A DNA stretch of 24,283 bases, taken from the NCBI GenBank assembly GCA_900073065.1, contig FJOG01000053.1, forward strand, positions 184,134 to 208,416, written 5' to 3'. Positions 1 to 11,650 of this stretch are shown here, piece by piece. The translations under genes and the position numbers were made by a program. The stretch's first letter is position 1; every line of letters starts with the position of its first letter. Below the pieces are notes generated by a model that did no database searches, was not told the DNA's origin, and saw nothing but the letters and a program-made list of their open reading frames with translations. This DNA comes from Phialocephala subalpina. Taxonomy: Eukaryota > Ascomycota > Leotiomycetes > Helotiales > Mollisiaceae.

Positions 1-136
<136 letters not shown>

Positions 137-1402
137 CAAAAATTCTTAATAATTCGATCAAAATAAACATTATAAAGAATCTCTTGATTTTAATATTCTA
201 ATCCAAAAATTAAGGAATACGAAAGTAAAAATGAAAACTCGAAACGAAATTAATATTAATAATAAAGATAAGCTTTTATAGAGATCGGAATACAGGCGAA
301 TATTCTTGATTGCCATCTACGAGGTTCTAATCGAATGATTGGAAGCGGAAATCGGATTATGAAAGCCAGATATAATATACGAAGTCAGGTAGTGGTTTGA
401 AGTAAGCGGGCCAGGGGCTTTGTTATCGAAATTCAAGTTATTCTCAGTTGGAGACCGAATGCAAAGCATTCAAACCCCCAAAATCTCGTCTCGAAGCCTC
501 GACATTTTGTATCGCCGGTTCTTGTCTTAAGGGCTGTTTATATGCCTGATGCACATGACCCAGATCCCTTTTCTTGAGTGAGAGACGGCATTCAGGGGTT
601 TAGTGGAATGTGGGCCACTACTGACACACAAGATGGATAGTTCTTGTTTTCGTTTTAGGGTGTCGCAGTCCAACAAAAGGTTAGAATTGAGCTGATATCG
701 AGGCCAGAAGGTGTAGTTAAATTGGGACACCTGCAGCGACGTATTGTTGGGTCCTCTGCGGTTTTAACCTCTGCCTTCTCTTATCTCTGTCACGGCAACC
801 CACCCGATATCAAGTATCATCTAGAAGTCGATGCAATACCCGCCAGCGTTTTTATTGTTAAGAAGCGCGGGCAAGATCTTACTTAGCATTCAGACAAGTA
901 GCCAGATCTAGAAGATGTCTTCAACCCAGCGACTCTTCTGGGGATCCATCTTGTCATAATTAACCTCGCGCTCCAGCGAGAGATCTTGTCTTGACATCAT
1001 GAATGAGTCACGAGGCTATGGTGGGAGTGTGGTAGTACAGAGGCAGTTAACGAACGCAAAGCGACCCAATGAAATAAATTCTACCAATGAGAGCATTAAA
1101 GAATGATGTAATTGCTCGAAGTGGGCGAAGTGGATATTTCAAAATTCAAACCGCGCAATCAAGCAATGGACGACGTGTTCAAGTAGCTGATTGAATGTTG
1201 CTGCAAGTCCCCCAATTTTTTCAGCTCCTCTCAAGAACATTCGAGAAGATCGAAACTTTCATACAGAAGTTCTACTCATCTCCCTATTCTCAGACCATTT
1301 GCCCTCTTTAAAATATCTTTTCCTTTTGGCAAATCTCATCGAAAGCTTGATCTTATCTTCCTTTCTCCTCGAAAAATAGTTCACTGTGCCAAGCGCTATC
1401 CA
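137..1402. other. Intergenic stretch, no gene supported
   Basis: I see no domain-bearing reading frame here. The short open frames lack introns, homologous motifs and coding character. From about 1200 to 1380 the plus strand is rich in C and T. This is common in fungal promoters and 5' leaders just before a start codon, and fits the decayed methyltransferase gene that begins at 1403. Confidence 0.6.
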
Positions 1403-2628
1403 ATGACGATGAACCAAGACACCAGGTAAAAATAGACTCTTTTACTTGGATCTAAGCTGATAAATTTTGCTTAGTGCCTAAACCTTTGGTGACGCTAGCC
1501 TGGCGATTGAGACCGAGTATGCCATCGGGGAAGAAAAGAAAGGCCAAGGCCCAGTTAAATCCCGCCCGATGGCAAAGTTTCTCGAGCATCTGTTGCAAAT
1601 AGAACCAACGTATACCGCGCTTATGGAGCTGAAAAAGAAGGCTGGTTGAATGCTCTCGCTAGATGAATCCTACAGGAATGTGAACTGACAGGTGTCGATT
1701 AGGACTGGCAGAATCTAAAAGGGGACGAACATTTCCAGCAGCAAAAACAACGAGCCGATGGTGCTTCAAAGCAGGCTGCAGCCAAGTTCTACCGCATGAT
1801 GCAAGAAATTGGAGATGAGATGCAGGAAGCTACGAATGCTCTCTCACTATCGAACGGATCTCGAAATGAACTTCAAATCTTGGACCTCTGCATGGCGCCA
1901 GGAGGTTACACGGCAAGCGCTTTGAAGTACAATCCCACAGCAAAGGCATTCGGGATAACCTTACACCCTGAACAAGGTGGGCATCAGGTCTTGTTTAATT
2001 CTCCTCGATCGACCGTGCTTTACCACGATATTACGATGTTCGCCACAGAATTTGGAGTCGACCAAGTGCCTCTCACGCATCCCGAACATGATTCCTTCAG
2101 TTCCGAAACACCATTCCTCAATCAAAGATTCGATCTGGCTTCTGCGATGGCCAGGTTCTTCGAACACATAAGCGACCTGAGTACCGAGAACGCACTGAAG
2201 CCAGCCGACTCACAGTCTCGCAGCTGATTCTGGCTCTGCAACGCATCCGACCGGGAGGCACGTTGATCATGCTGTTGCACAAGATTGAGGCGTTCGATAT
2301 CGTGGAACTTCTTTATATCTTCTCTCAAATTTCTGAAATTCAAGCCTTCAAGCCCGCGAAGAAGCATGCGATCAGGTCATCATTCTATCTCATCGCGAAG
2401 AATATCCAGCCGGATTCAAAAGCCGCCAAACTGGCAATTGTCGCTTGGAAGAAGGCTTGGTGGAACACAACGTTTGCTGGGGAAGGGGCAGGCGCATTGA
2501 GAAAAGAAATTGATGAAGAATCTGTACAAAATGTTATTAATGCATTTGGGGATAAGCTAGCTGCGCTTGCTGGACCAGTTTGGAAAATTCATGCGGAAGC
2601 TTTGAGCAAGACAGACTTTGTTCACTGA
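1403..2628 (+). pseudogene. FtsJ/RrmJ-like SAM-dependent methyltransferase, frameshifted pseudogene
   Basis: The frame starts at ATG 1403 and crosses a good intron (GT at 1426, branch-like GCTGAT, TTAG ending 1474) into a conserved-looking segment (IETEYAIGEEKK...KFLEHLL). Frame 2 then carries the SAM-binding motif I LQILDLCMAPGGYT from 1871, typical of FtsJ/RrmJ-type methyltransferases, which methylate RNA ribose 2'-OH in characterised members. The gene is broken. TAA lies at 1479-1481 right after the first intron. The frame changes near 1641-1646. TGA 1664 and TAG 1700 follow, unless 1645-1702 is an intron, which would still join out of phase. One base is lost near 2138-2140. Past that point frame 1 restores FCDGQVLRTHKRPEYRE and RIRPGGTLIMLLHKIEAFD and runs to TGA at 2626-2628. 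Family assignment is fairly sure and the loss of an open frame is clear; an assembly error could explain one indel but not all the lesions. Confidence 0.8.
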
Positions 2629-2801
2629 GATGATGAGAGGAGATTGTCTCTTATGTCTCTCGCTTTCTAGTCGCAATTTGAATATTACGCAACGCTTTCT
2701 CTTCACATTCTCTCTACCCAAAGACGTTGTGACATTCGAACTCTTCGCTTCCCTAGATCTTCCTCTTTCTCGTCAAATTCACTTCGCAGATTCTCTTTCA
2801 T

Positions 2802-4086
2802 TCATCTCCAAGTATCACCAACCACGACTGTCGTCGCACACCCCACAGGTACAGTGTAAGCTCTGTTCGGATCACTCTCCCAAGTCACTGTCCCGTCACT
2901 TCCCACCAAGATGAACTTGTACGTGAAGCTCTCTCCTGCAGCCAAGCTAACTGTGTAACTCCACAGAGGACTCGCTGTCGTATAAGCTGACGCCGAAAGA
3001 GCAGGTGCGGAGCCCGTGTCCCAGTTTCCGAGCTCGGCTATGGACCCCGCGATTTTGATGGTTTGGCCGTAGGTAGTGGTCTTGAGCTCGTTGAACGTGA
3101 CTGCGACGGAGCTTGCTGTTGCGCAGGATGATGCGGATGCGGTCGTCGAAGTTGATTTGGTGGAGGTGGATGTCGAGCTTAACGATGTGCTTCCGGATGA
3201 GGCTGACGAGATCGAAGTGGTCGACGAGGCTGTAGAGCTGACAACACTGGAGCTGGATGAAGAGCCAGAGCCAGATCCAGAGATGGCGATGTCGGCACAA
3301 GTGAGATACACCTGGCCTGTCTGGAAAGAGTTCCATCTCAGAGACAGCAGGGTGTGGTTAGACACATAGTTTGGGATCTTGACTTTCTTCGTGACGGTAT
3401 AGCCTCCAGAAATGGACGTATAGCAAGATCCCAAAGCTGAGTTGTCGACACCATAACATCCTTTGTCATCAGCGTAGAAGCCATTGCAAGTGAACCAATC
3501 ATTTCTCCAACACGCTTGGCCTTCAGTGCAATCAGCACTGTACCCACAGGTCTGACCCGTGACATCCGTACAATCCAACGTCCCAGCTTCAAAACAGTCT
3601 TCAGCGGCTTGCTTCTCGGTATCTGTTGGTATGTATCCAGGAGTCAAGAGCGTGTTGACGATGTTCTCATCCTGGCAAATTCGATAGCTGAACATGCCTC
3701 CATGGTCGCCGTTGTGGTCGAGACACCATTGAACTTCAACAATGTCTCCGGCCGTGTAGGTGATGACTGGTTCGGAGCCCCAATCAGCGCCGGGATAGTT
3801 GTAATCAATGCTGACGCGGGCGTTGTAGCCACATGGGCCACTGCGACCGACTTGGGCGGCAGTGAGGTCAGGCCACGAGGCGACAGGTTCGAGGATAGTA
3901 CACTCGGGGCATGAATCCAGGCTCGCCTGCGAAGTTCAAAGTCAGTTATGTCGATTTCAAGCATGAAAGCATTGGGGTTCATACTTCATTCCCAAGACGA
4001 GTACGACTTGATGGTATGTACAGGTAGCCATGACCCAATACCGAGACAGCCAAGCTGAGAGCGCCAAGAGCTAGAGAGGACTTCAT
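2802..4086 (-). CDS. Starch-active lytic polysaccharide monooxygenase, AA13 with CBM20
   Basis: Spliced model: exon 1 4086-3985, intron 3984-3927 (58 bp, GTATGA, branch ACTGAC, CAG), exon 2 3926-2802; 408 aa. Residues 1-18 are a signal peptide ([18 protein letters not shown]). Cleavage leaves N-terminal His in [14 protein letters not shown], the AA13 hallmark. The copper 'histidine brace' is His1 plus His91 (mature numbering, in [15 protein letters not shown]), with the axial Tyr at about 223 (QVYLTCAD); these match the positions known for Aspergillus AA13. A Ser/Thr-rich linker spans about 251-301. A CBM20 starch-binding module follows to the C-terminus, with GNWD (Trp 336) and Trp 356 and 383. 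By family knowledge it is a secreted copper enzyme that oxidatively cleaves alpha-1,4 bonds of starch, acting with amylases and glucoamylase. Many cysteines in the catalytic part fit an extracellular fold. The frame is intact. It converges on the pseudogene at 1403-2628. Confidence 0.93.
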
Positions 4087-6340
4087 GACTGCTAGCTTGT
4101 GGTGAGACACGAGTTGATACAATAGGAATTCCGTAAAGCTGTTGATGCTGTTGAGGTTGTTCAGAGCAGAGAAAGACAGTGCCTTTATCTTCTTATACTT
4201 GATAAATTGAAGATGTAATAGGGGCTTTCCTGGCTGGATTGCTGCGTTGCGGAGATCTAAGGCGGTACTTTCATCACATTCTGTAGTAGTTCCGGGCTCG
4301 GTAGAGTAGAAAATGCATGGCACGGCAAGACTGTGGGCCAGACAAGAATTCACCGGTGGTGGGTTTGGACGCGTGATGGGGTACAAGGACCCCGTGATCT
4401 CCGCAAGGTGAAGATCTGGGGAAACTAAGCTGCAGGTACAAGGTGCATCGGTCCGAGCCTTGAATGCTGGCTTACAGAAAAAATAGGAGACTGCATTTGA
4501 CCTTACAAAATACGATTCTATTATGACTTATGACAGAGGGGGAGGATTGGGATAATATGATCAACAACATAAGTATGACAACGTGCCTAGCCAAAGCTCC
4601 ACGAAGAAAGTACAATATTCAAAACAAGACCTATCAATATTTGCTGGGAGATAACAGCATCAAGTGCAACGTCTTGAAATTTGATTCTGGGTTGATCTAC
4701 GCAGGAACAATCGGCCCTCCACGAACACCCTCTTGCGACGTACCCGATTCCAGATCTTCAATGTAGAGATTCTCCAGCGCTGTCGATAAAGCCACCGAAG
4801 ACAGTCCGCATCTAAGCATAATACGTCACATATTCAGAGCTTCCACTTGAACGAGGTCGAAATGTCCATGCGGGGCTCGGAGGAGGCTCCAAACTGGGAA
4901 TGCCCTCCTGTCAATTACCCCGCACTTGCGGGGAAAAGACAAGCTTAAGTTGTTGATGCGCACATCAAACTTGAACCTGCATGTATGCCAAGTCGGCAGA
5001 AACCAGGTCAATAGGACCGAACGAGGGTTTGGATGGTGCATTGGGTTGATTGAAGGGAGAACAAAATTCTCTGCGAGTTGAGGTTGAGCGGGGGCTCGGC
5101 CGCTTTAGACTAACCCCCTTTGCAACTCCTGAGAGCACACGTGACCTTTGCTGTTTCTCATGGAAAAATATCTAGAGCCTTCATGAAGCGCAGGGCAATG
5201 GTAGGGTTAGGAGTTGCTTGTGGCTAGACATCAGCTCATTGATAGCAAGAATTCCGTTGATAGTCCTTGATGTATTTCAAGCAATCGATCAGACTATCAA
5301 TTGGCAGTCGAACACAACTTCTTTCTGCTGCGTCCCAAAGTCGGTTAGTTAGCTGGCCGCTTCTACTCAGGCGCTAAAACACCTTCGGCTCACCCTCTCT
5401 TCAACTAGCTTTTCATGAGTTAGCTACCGTAATAACTTGTTTACTCAACATTATACAAGATTTGAGTGATAGCAACTTTTCATGTATGGGCGTTTGTCCT
5501 ATCTCAAGTAATCGATCGATTATTTCCTTGGAATCTTGGAAAAGAATCATGCGAATAAAATTATCATGAATTATAGAAACTATTATTATAAATATATAAA
5601 AATATAAATATTGAAAGGTAAAATTGTTCTGTTAACTACGCCGTCTGAAATTCTATCTTGTAAAGTGCGTTTATTGTAGTAAAATGAAAATCAATTTGAA
5701 ATCTCCAGATCGCTCAATTGAAAGCTTGATAGTATAAGGGCAAACCTTTATGGTTCGGAATCGGTTAGAATAGCATGAGGCTACAAGGCATCAACAAGAA
5801 CACACCCAAATCCATGAACGCCGCTTTATCTCGTTTACGAAAGGGACTTGGAAAATTTACGATGCAAATGCAAAGTATATTTGTAGCGCATTTAATCTAT
5901 GACTTTTTGTAATTTTGAAAAGTATAATCGTATCGCATTAATTGCATATAAATTATAAAGCTATTTTTTTATTAATTCTCTTGCGTAATTAATTATCGCA
6001 AAGAGCTGATTTTGGTATAATAAAGGGTAGAATTGCGCTTATTAAACCGGCGAGAATACTTAAAAACTTTGGTGGGAACCTCAAGTTTTGGCGTAGTTTG
6101 TGCCTTGTGGCCTCATGATATCCTAACCGTACCCGTTGGTTCAGCCAACGCACGGGCCCCTGATCATAGTGCAGACCTCTCCGCCTTGTGCGCCTACGCA
6201 TCACCGCATGTGCACTGCCTCACAGGGCTAATCACCATGCTCAGCAAGTAAACTCATTACCTCTTACGCCCCCCCACAAGCTTTGATCCTCCATAATAGC
6301 AATTCTCGGATAGACTGAACGACAAAATTTTACCAGCAAT
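4087..6340. other. Intergenic region with an AT-rich segment
   Basis: No convincing gene lies between the AA13 start and the HET pseudogene. The part next to 4086 must hold the AA13 promoter. From about 5440 to 6030 the base composition turns strongly A+T-rich (for example around 5570-5620 and 5940-5990), resembling a mildly RIP-affected relic. The small open frames here show no motif and no splice structure. Confidence 0.6.
4192..4197 (-). promoter_or_regulatory. TATA-like element upstream of the AA13 gene
   Basis: On the minus strand AAGTATAAGAAG lies about 106-110 bp before the AA13 start codon, a plausible core-promoter distance for a fungal gene. A CTGGGG hexamer fitting the CreA consensus SYGGRG lies further upstream at 4416-4421. 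Both are short matches that occur by chance, so the regulatory role is inference. Confidence 0.25.
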
Positions 6341-7493
6341 ATGGCTCCGGCCCAATCTCACCACTATGTGGCGCTTAACCACAACGCAGCTGAGTTTAGG
6401 CTTGTTACCTTCGAGAGAACAAAAGATGGCGCGATACGAGGTCGGCTCCACGTCTTTCCCATGTCCAAATGTCCGGCATATGTTGCGATATCGTACACTT
6501 AGGGGGAAGAGCCGCCCCCGACATACGATTTATCTGAGTGGGAAAAAGATTCGACTGCGGGAAAACATCTACCAAGCACTCAAATCCATTCTCAGACTGC
6601 CAGCCCGCAACAGACACCGGGTTCACCCACTCCAGAGAAAATTACAACTACATGGTCTTTCTCGCAAAGCAGCAGAATGTGAATACTTCTAGGTCGACTC
6701 TATCTACATAAACCAAGCTTATCTTACTGAGCGGAATCATCAAGTTGGTATGATGGGACAGATATTCTCGAATGCTGATTTCATGATCGCTTGGCTGGGA
6801 CTTGAAAGCGATCGCAGCGTCGAAGCGATGCAGGCGATTAGCACTTATAGACCCAAGCTGCTGCCCGTTCCATTATCCATTGGACCGCTGCCGCTTCCGC
6901 AGCATTTGAGAGACATGCTCAATATCTTTGGCAGCCTAAAATACTGGTCCCGATTATGGATTGTGCAGGAGATCATGCTCGCAAAAGATATTCTTATTAG
7001 CTGGGGAAACGAGTTCCTACCTTGGTACAAGGTCACAAATGTTGGTCTCTTTTGTACCGGCAGGTTTCCGGTTGGGTTTGCATCATTTGAACACATCAAA
7101 CAGTTCACAAATGAATACGAGGAAAATTGGGTTAAGCTAGTAATGGAGAAAGAAAGGAGGAACTTTTTCCTCAGAGATCCAGGAAGATCAGCCGGCGATA
7201 TCGGGAGTATGAAACCCCCCAGCCTCTATGCTCTCATAGTACAATTCGCAGGTCACGGGTGCATTGTTCCCAGGGACAAAGTAATTGGTCTTCTTGGGCT
7301 GGTTCCCGACGACGCAGCCCATCTAGCAGATTACTCTACACCAAAAGATGAATACTTCCGAGAGATATGCAAGTATGCATTTATCACGGCACGGATAAAT
7401 GGTGAGTGGGCCAAGACGCGTTTTCAATGTCTTCTTGGGGAGATTCTTGGGCTTTCAGCGTATGAGTATTCAGTGCGTATTAGCAATCCATGA
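6341..7493 (+). pseudogene. HET (heterokaryon incompatibility) domain protein, pseudogene
   Basis: From ATG 6341 frame 2 reads a HET N-terminus (EFRLVTFERTKDG, then CPAYVAISYT). The invariant Trp of the SYTWG block is replaced by TAG at 6500-6502. The frame then shifts to frame 0 (RHTIYLSGKKI, ENIYQALKSIL). At 6690-6692 the Trp before VDSIYINQ is again TAG. From there the frame is open: ERNHQVGMMGQIFSNADFMIAWLG, then WIVQEIMLAKDI and RDKVIGLLGLVPDD, ending at TGA 7491-7493. Functional HET proteins trigger cell death after fusion of unlike strains; this copy cannot make one. A good intron donor at about 7400 (GTGAGT, acceptor CTTTCAG) would remove a short piece in frame. An open stretch at 7512-7784 may be eroded 3' sequence, but I see no motif there. 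Two Trp-to-stop changes plus a frameshift make pseudogene status secure. Confidence 0.87.
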
Positions 7494-8720
7494 TGAAAGG
7501 CTTGTTATAGCATGTATAACCATGGTCACGTAATAATGGACTTTAACTGCCACGAGAGAAAAAAGAGTGAAGTAATACCGCTATTGGTTTCAGATATCCA
7601 GCGCAACCCTAGGAGTGGCGCGGATCCGCTGGCGAAGAAAGAAGGGTCGAGTCTGACTACAGGTTTAGGCGAAAACCTTGACTGTATATCATCAATCTCT
7701 TGGCCATCCCTAGCCGGACGTTTTAGTATTTTCCTTCGATACAACCCCAGAGATGAGCAAGCCTTACTTGACACTATAGTGTGAAACTCGACCACTGGAG
7801 TCCCGCTGCCGCAACATTAGCCTCTTCACAAAGGACATCACTTCCCCCTAAGTACTATGCTCCATATCTCCAGCCACCGTCTCAAATCCCTCAAGGAGAC
7901 GCAACCTCTCAGTCCAATCCTTCATTAACGAGTGAGGCACACGAACGGAGTGATTAATTTCCCGGACTATAATTTTTGATCGACGCACTCCTAAAAGTCG
8001 AGGTCAGTTAACCACTTCTACTAATCGTACATCTAACTAACGTACAAAAGTCGCCGATATAGAGCCCTAAGCCGCCTAAGCATAAGGTCAAAGTTATGCG
8101 TTCCGAAGATTATCTGGATTAGCTCAAGGTTCGAAGCTAAAGCATCGTATAGTGCAAGCTACTAGCAACGATTTAGTGCGTTAGAAGTGGTATCGCTAAT
8201 TTAATGCCTACTTTTATTAGTACTTTATTTCGGCGAATCACTATATGTAAAACATTTACCTTCTTGAATTTCATATAAATGCCCTCTATCCCGGCATGAT
8301 CTTGAAATGCCGTACGAAGGCTATCGCGTACGTCGCATATAGCTTTCGTGTTATATCAACGCGCACACTTCATAAAGTCGAAGAAAGGGGTCGGAAAATC
8401 GCGCGATATACGTTCGCATGGGATTCGGCCCCAATTTCGGAAGGAACCCCTTAGAGTAGTGGTTGCCACTTCGAGTTCCAATGTAGGTTGCAATATGAAG
8501 AAATATATATTAGCAATATAAGAAGGTCGAAATATAGCTACTATATAAAGCTATTTATATCGTATCGTCGAAATATAAGACTATTATATTATATTACTAA
8601 ATATTGGCAATAAAGTAATATATTCCTAATATTTAAAATCTTATTGTATTTATCGCTCGATTACGCCGAGAAATGTAACTTTATTATATTATATTTCAGA
8701 AATATAAATCTTCTCATATT
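7494..8720. other. Degenerate non-coding sequence, increasingly AT-rich
   Basis: The first 300 bases may be the decayed 3' end of the HET gene. From about 7950 the sequence is broken by stops in every frame, and from about 8480 to 8720 it is dominated by TA-rich words such as AATATAA. This looks like an old, mutated repeat or gene relic, but no domain can be read. Confidence 0.5.
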
Positions 8721-9167
8721 TTATCGATTTATTGTAATAATATGATATATCGCCATATTGCGACCTATATTATCGAGTTCTATAGAGACTCGCCGTATTC
8801 GAGTGCCATTGGCGTGCTCATTGGCCTTGAAATCGACTATCAAGTTTAAGGGATCCGGTACATTGGTCCTTAGGGAGGTTCCGTATCCGTAATGGAGCTC
8901 GAAGAGCACGTCAAGATCTGAATGCGCCTTCAAGTAGCTAATCACGGCTGCTTCGTCAAAACCGGGAATGAGCGAACAGATCACTTCTACTTTACCGGTG
9001 CTTTTAATGGTCGCTAACTTTCGCTGAGCTTCTGCAGACCTGCCACCATGAACCTCCTCTTTCCCAGTCCCACTGATACGATATTTTTCATCATAGATGT
9101 ATGATCCCGCTCTTGAACGTCAGAACAGTCCCTTCATCAGTCGATCTCGCAGCTCCACGAATTTCAT
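8721..9167 (-). pseudogene. Unknown small protein gene with an in-frame stop
   Basis: On the minus strand, ATG at 9167 opens a 148-codon frame interrupted only by TGA at 9122-9120 (codon 16) and ending at TAA 8723-8721. The rest reads as plausible protein, including YIYDEKYRISGTGKEEVHGG, VICSLIPGFDEAAVISYLK and LFELHYGYGTSLRTNVPDPL. I recognise no family, signal peptide or membrane span. Base composition is balanced here, while flanks on the left are AT-rich, which supports a gene remnant rather than a chance frame. The TGA could come from CGA (Arg) by one C-to-T change. A shorter product starting downstream is possible, though no ATG follows closely after the stop. Confidence 0.4.
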
Positions 9168-9989
9168 AAGGGTAAACCGACGGACCTGTCACCTTAGTCT
9201 GCTATAGCTATTCAAATAGCCGCCGCGATGGAACTGGTATAAGCCCTCTCTTGAAGTAGTGTCACATGCGTGAATATCCCCATGCGCAGGGATCAAACCC
9301 CCCATTTGAGTGCCTTAGGCCTTGTAGGGGGAAAGTGGGTGATGAGAGAGAAAATAGGCACGCGGTGAAAGTGTAGTAGCAAAAGATCCATAGCAAATAG
9401 GATCGAATTGAGTGTTGTTGAAAGTCGCAGACGTTATGGAATGATGAGGCTGAACCAATTATTACGTGTATGTAAGTGAATGTGAATCTAAAAAACGGAT
9501 CTGGAGGAATCTCAGTTACAAGGGAGCCAAAATTGGATCTGTGCTCGGAGACGCGATGAGGAAATTGTAACCGAGCATCAAGGGAGCCAGAGCGAGGTCT
9601 TTTGGGTACTAAATTGGCCTCGCAATCAAGGCTTAGGCTGACCCTGATGTGTGCTCAGGTCGCTCAGGCCTTGCTCGGGAATGCTTACCCTCGGCTCAGG
9701 TTGAAGCGGCGGTTGCTCACGTCCAAACACTAAAACAAAACCAGCGGAGAAAAAAGCCAAGTCTGACTATTCCGGTAGTCTTGCATCGAGAGTGGAGCTG
9801 GCGATGCCTTCAATGCAAAGGTGATTAAAGTTAAAGCGGGTACGATGCTTCGTATTCGAACTTGTAGAAGCCCTAGTACGAAGAATGCGAGGTATAATTC
9901 AAGCTTACATATAGTAATCTGGGCTAGCCGGGCAATACTTTACCCGGGAACTTAAAGATTCTATAGGGCAGATACTAGGAAAAAAATCG
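9168..9989. other. Non-coding island between relic gene and AT block
   Basis: No open frame worth calling. The sequence has normal base composition and small internal repeats. CAAGGGAGCCA occurs twice (near 9518 and 9577). GTGCTCGG at 9541-9548 faces CCGAGCAT at 9571-9578 as a short inverted repeat. GCTCAGG occurs several times between about 9650 and 9710. It may contain a promoter or be part of an old repeat. Confidence 0.45.
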
Positions 9990-11650
9990 AGTAATAGGCT
10001 ATATAATCGTTTTTATTATAATATATTTAATTCGGAAAAAGTTTACGTATAAAATAAATATCCAAATTATCCAAATAAACTTATTTTATTTTTATTTTTG
10101 TATTAAATTATATAATAAAATAAAATAATATTTAATAATTTTATTTATTATTATTTAAATTATTATTATATATTCAAATTGATAATTATTTATAAATTTT
10201 ATACTTATATTAATTCCATTTTTTTTATATTAATTTGATATAATTTGATTTTAAATTTAATATTATTTATGGATTTTATTATTATTTATCCAAGAATATA
10301 ATTTAGAATATATTAAATATTTCTTCGAAAATAATTTTTAAACTTTTTATTCATTTAAATATAATTTTATAATTAAATTATATATATAATATAATATAAT
10401 ATAATATAAATAAAAAAGTTTATTTTATTCGATTTTAAGAAAAGAATTCTTAATAAAAAATTAAAATTAAATAATTAGAAATTATTAAAATTCTCTTATA
10501 TAAAAGAGTTTAAATATTATTTTATAATTAATATAAAAATTAAAAAATTAAAAATTAATATATTTTATAGAATTATACGAGGATAATTTTTAATTATAAA
10601 TATAATAATATAAATAATAAATAAAAGAATTTATAATTTATAAAAAAAAAATCAAATATATATATTTATTAAATTGAATTTTCTTATTTTGAATTATTAT
10701 AATATTTTTACTCTTTTATTTTTATATAAAATTATTTATTTTAATTTAATATTAATATTTATAATTATTAAATTATTTATTCAAAGTTTCTAATAATAAT
10801 ATAAGAAATTTCTTTTTTCGATAAATATAAATATTTTTAATTCTTTTAAAAATAAATAAATTAAAATAAATAATTATATTCTAATAATCAAATCTTTGAT
10901 TTCTAATTATAATTTTTAATAAAAAAATATTAAAAACTCGTATATTTTTAAATATTTTAATTTAATATTTCAATTTAATAAAATGAATTAAAACTTTTAT
11001 AATAAATTATATATATTATAATAAATAAATATAAATTTGTTAAAAATTATAATTTGAATTAATATTATTAATAATTGATTAATATTATTAATATTAAATT
11101 AAAATAATAAATAATATTAGTAATTAATTCGCCAATTAATAATACTAATAAAATATATTTAATAAATATTTTAATTTATAAATATATAAAGTTTTTATTT
11201 AAGATTTTTTGGGTTTTTTTATTTAAATATAATTATATATTCGATTTTAAATAATAAATTTTAAAGCGTTATAATTTTTATATATTTAATATATTAATAT
11301 TTTTTTGGTAATTATATTAAATACTTATTAAAAGATTTCTTTAATATATTTAAACCTTATAAATAATTTGAATTATTTAAAAATTTTAAAAGTAATTTAT
11401 TAAAGAATTATAAAATTTTAAAATTTTAAAATAAATATTAAAAAAATAATAATATATTAAACGAGGTAATTTAAAATAAAAAAGTTCAATTTAATTCAAA
11501 TTTATATATAATAATTCTAATTAGAAGAAAATCTCCAAGTAAATTATATATCCAAGTTAATTAATTAAATTTATATTTATCCTTGGACTAAATTATATAA
11601 ATAAAATAATATTTAATTATTATTATTTTACTTATTATCACCTTGGGACT
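9990..11650. repeat. Extreme AT-rich block, likely RIP-saturated repeat
   Basis: About 1.65 kb is almost entirely A and T; the 60 bases 10081-10140 contain one G and no C. No coding frame survives. In Pezizomycotina such blocks usually arise when RIP converts C to T at CpA in duplicated DNA, typically transposons, over many generations. Similar AT words at 10103-10153 and 11588-11639 lie in the same orientation near the two edges and could be the decayed ends of one element, but low complexity makes this weak. A mitochondrial insertion is less likely, as no mitochondrial gene can be read. Confidence 0.75.

Noticed and set aside
3076..3369. Acidic 97-codon plus-strand frame
   Set aside because: It is the antisense shadow of the Ser/Thr-rich linker and nearby parts of the AA13 gene.
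4530..4766. 78-codon plus-strand frame
   Set aside because: No motif, no splice sites, no supporting context; likely chance.
5270..5525. Two similar words containing AATCGATC (near 5281 and 5509)
   Set aside because: The shared sequence is short and the flanks do not align, so a repeat cannot be supported.
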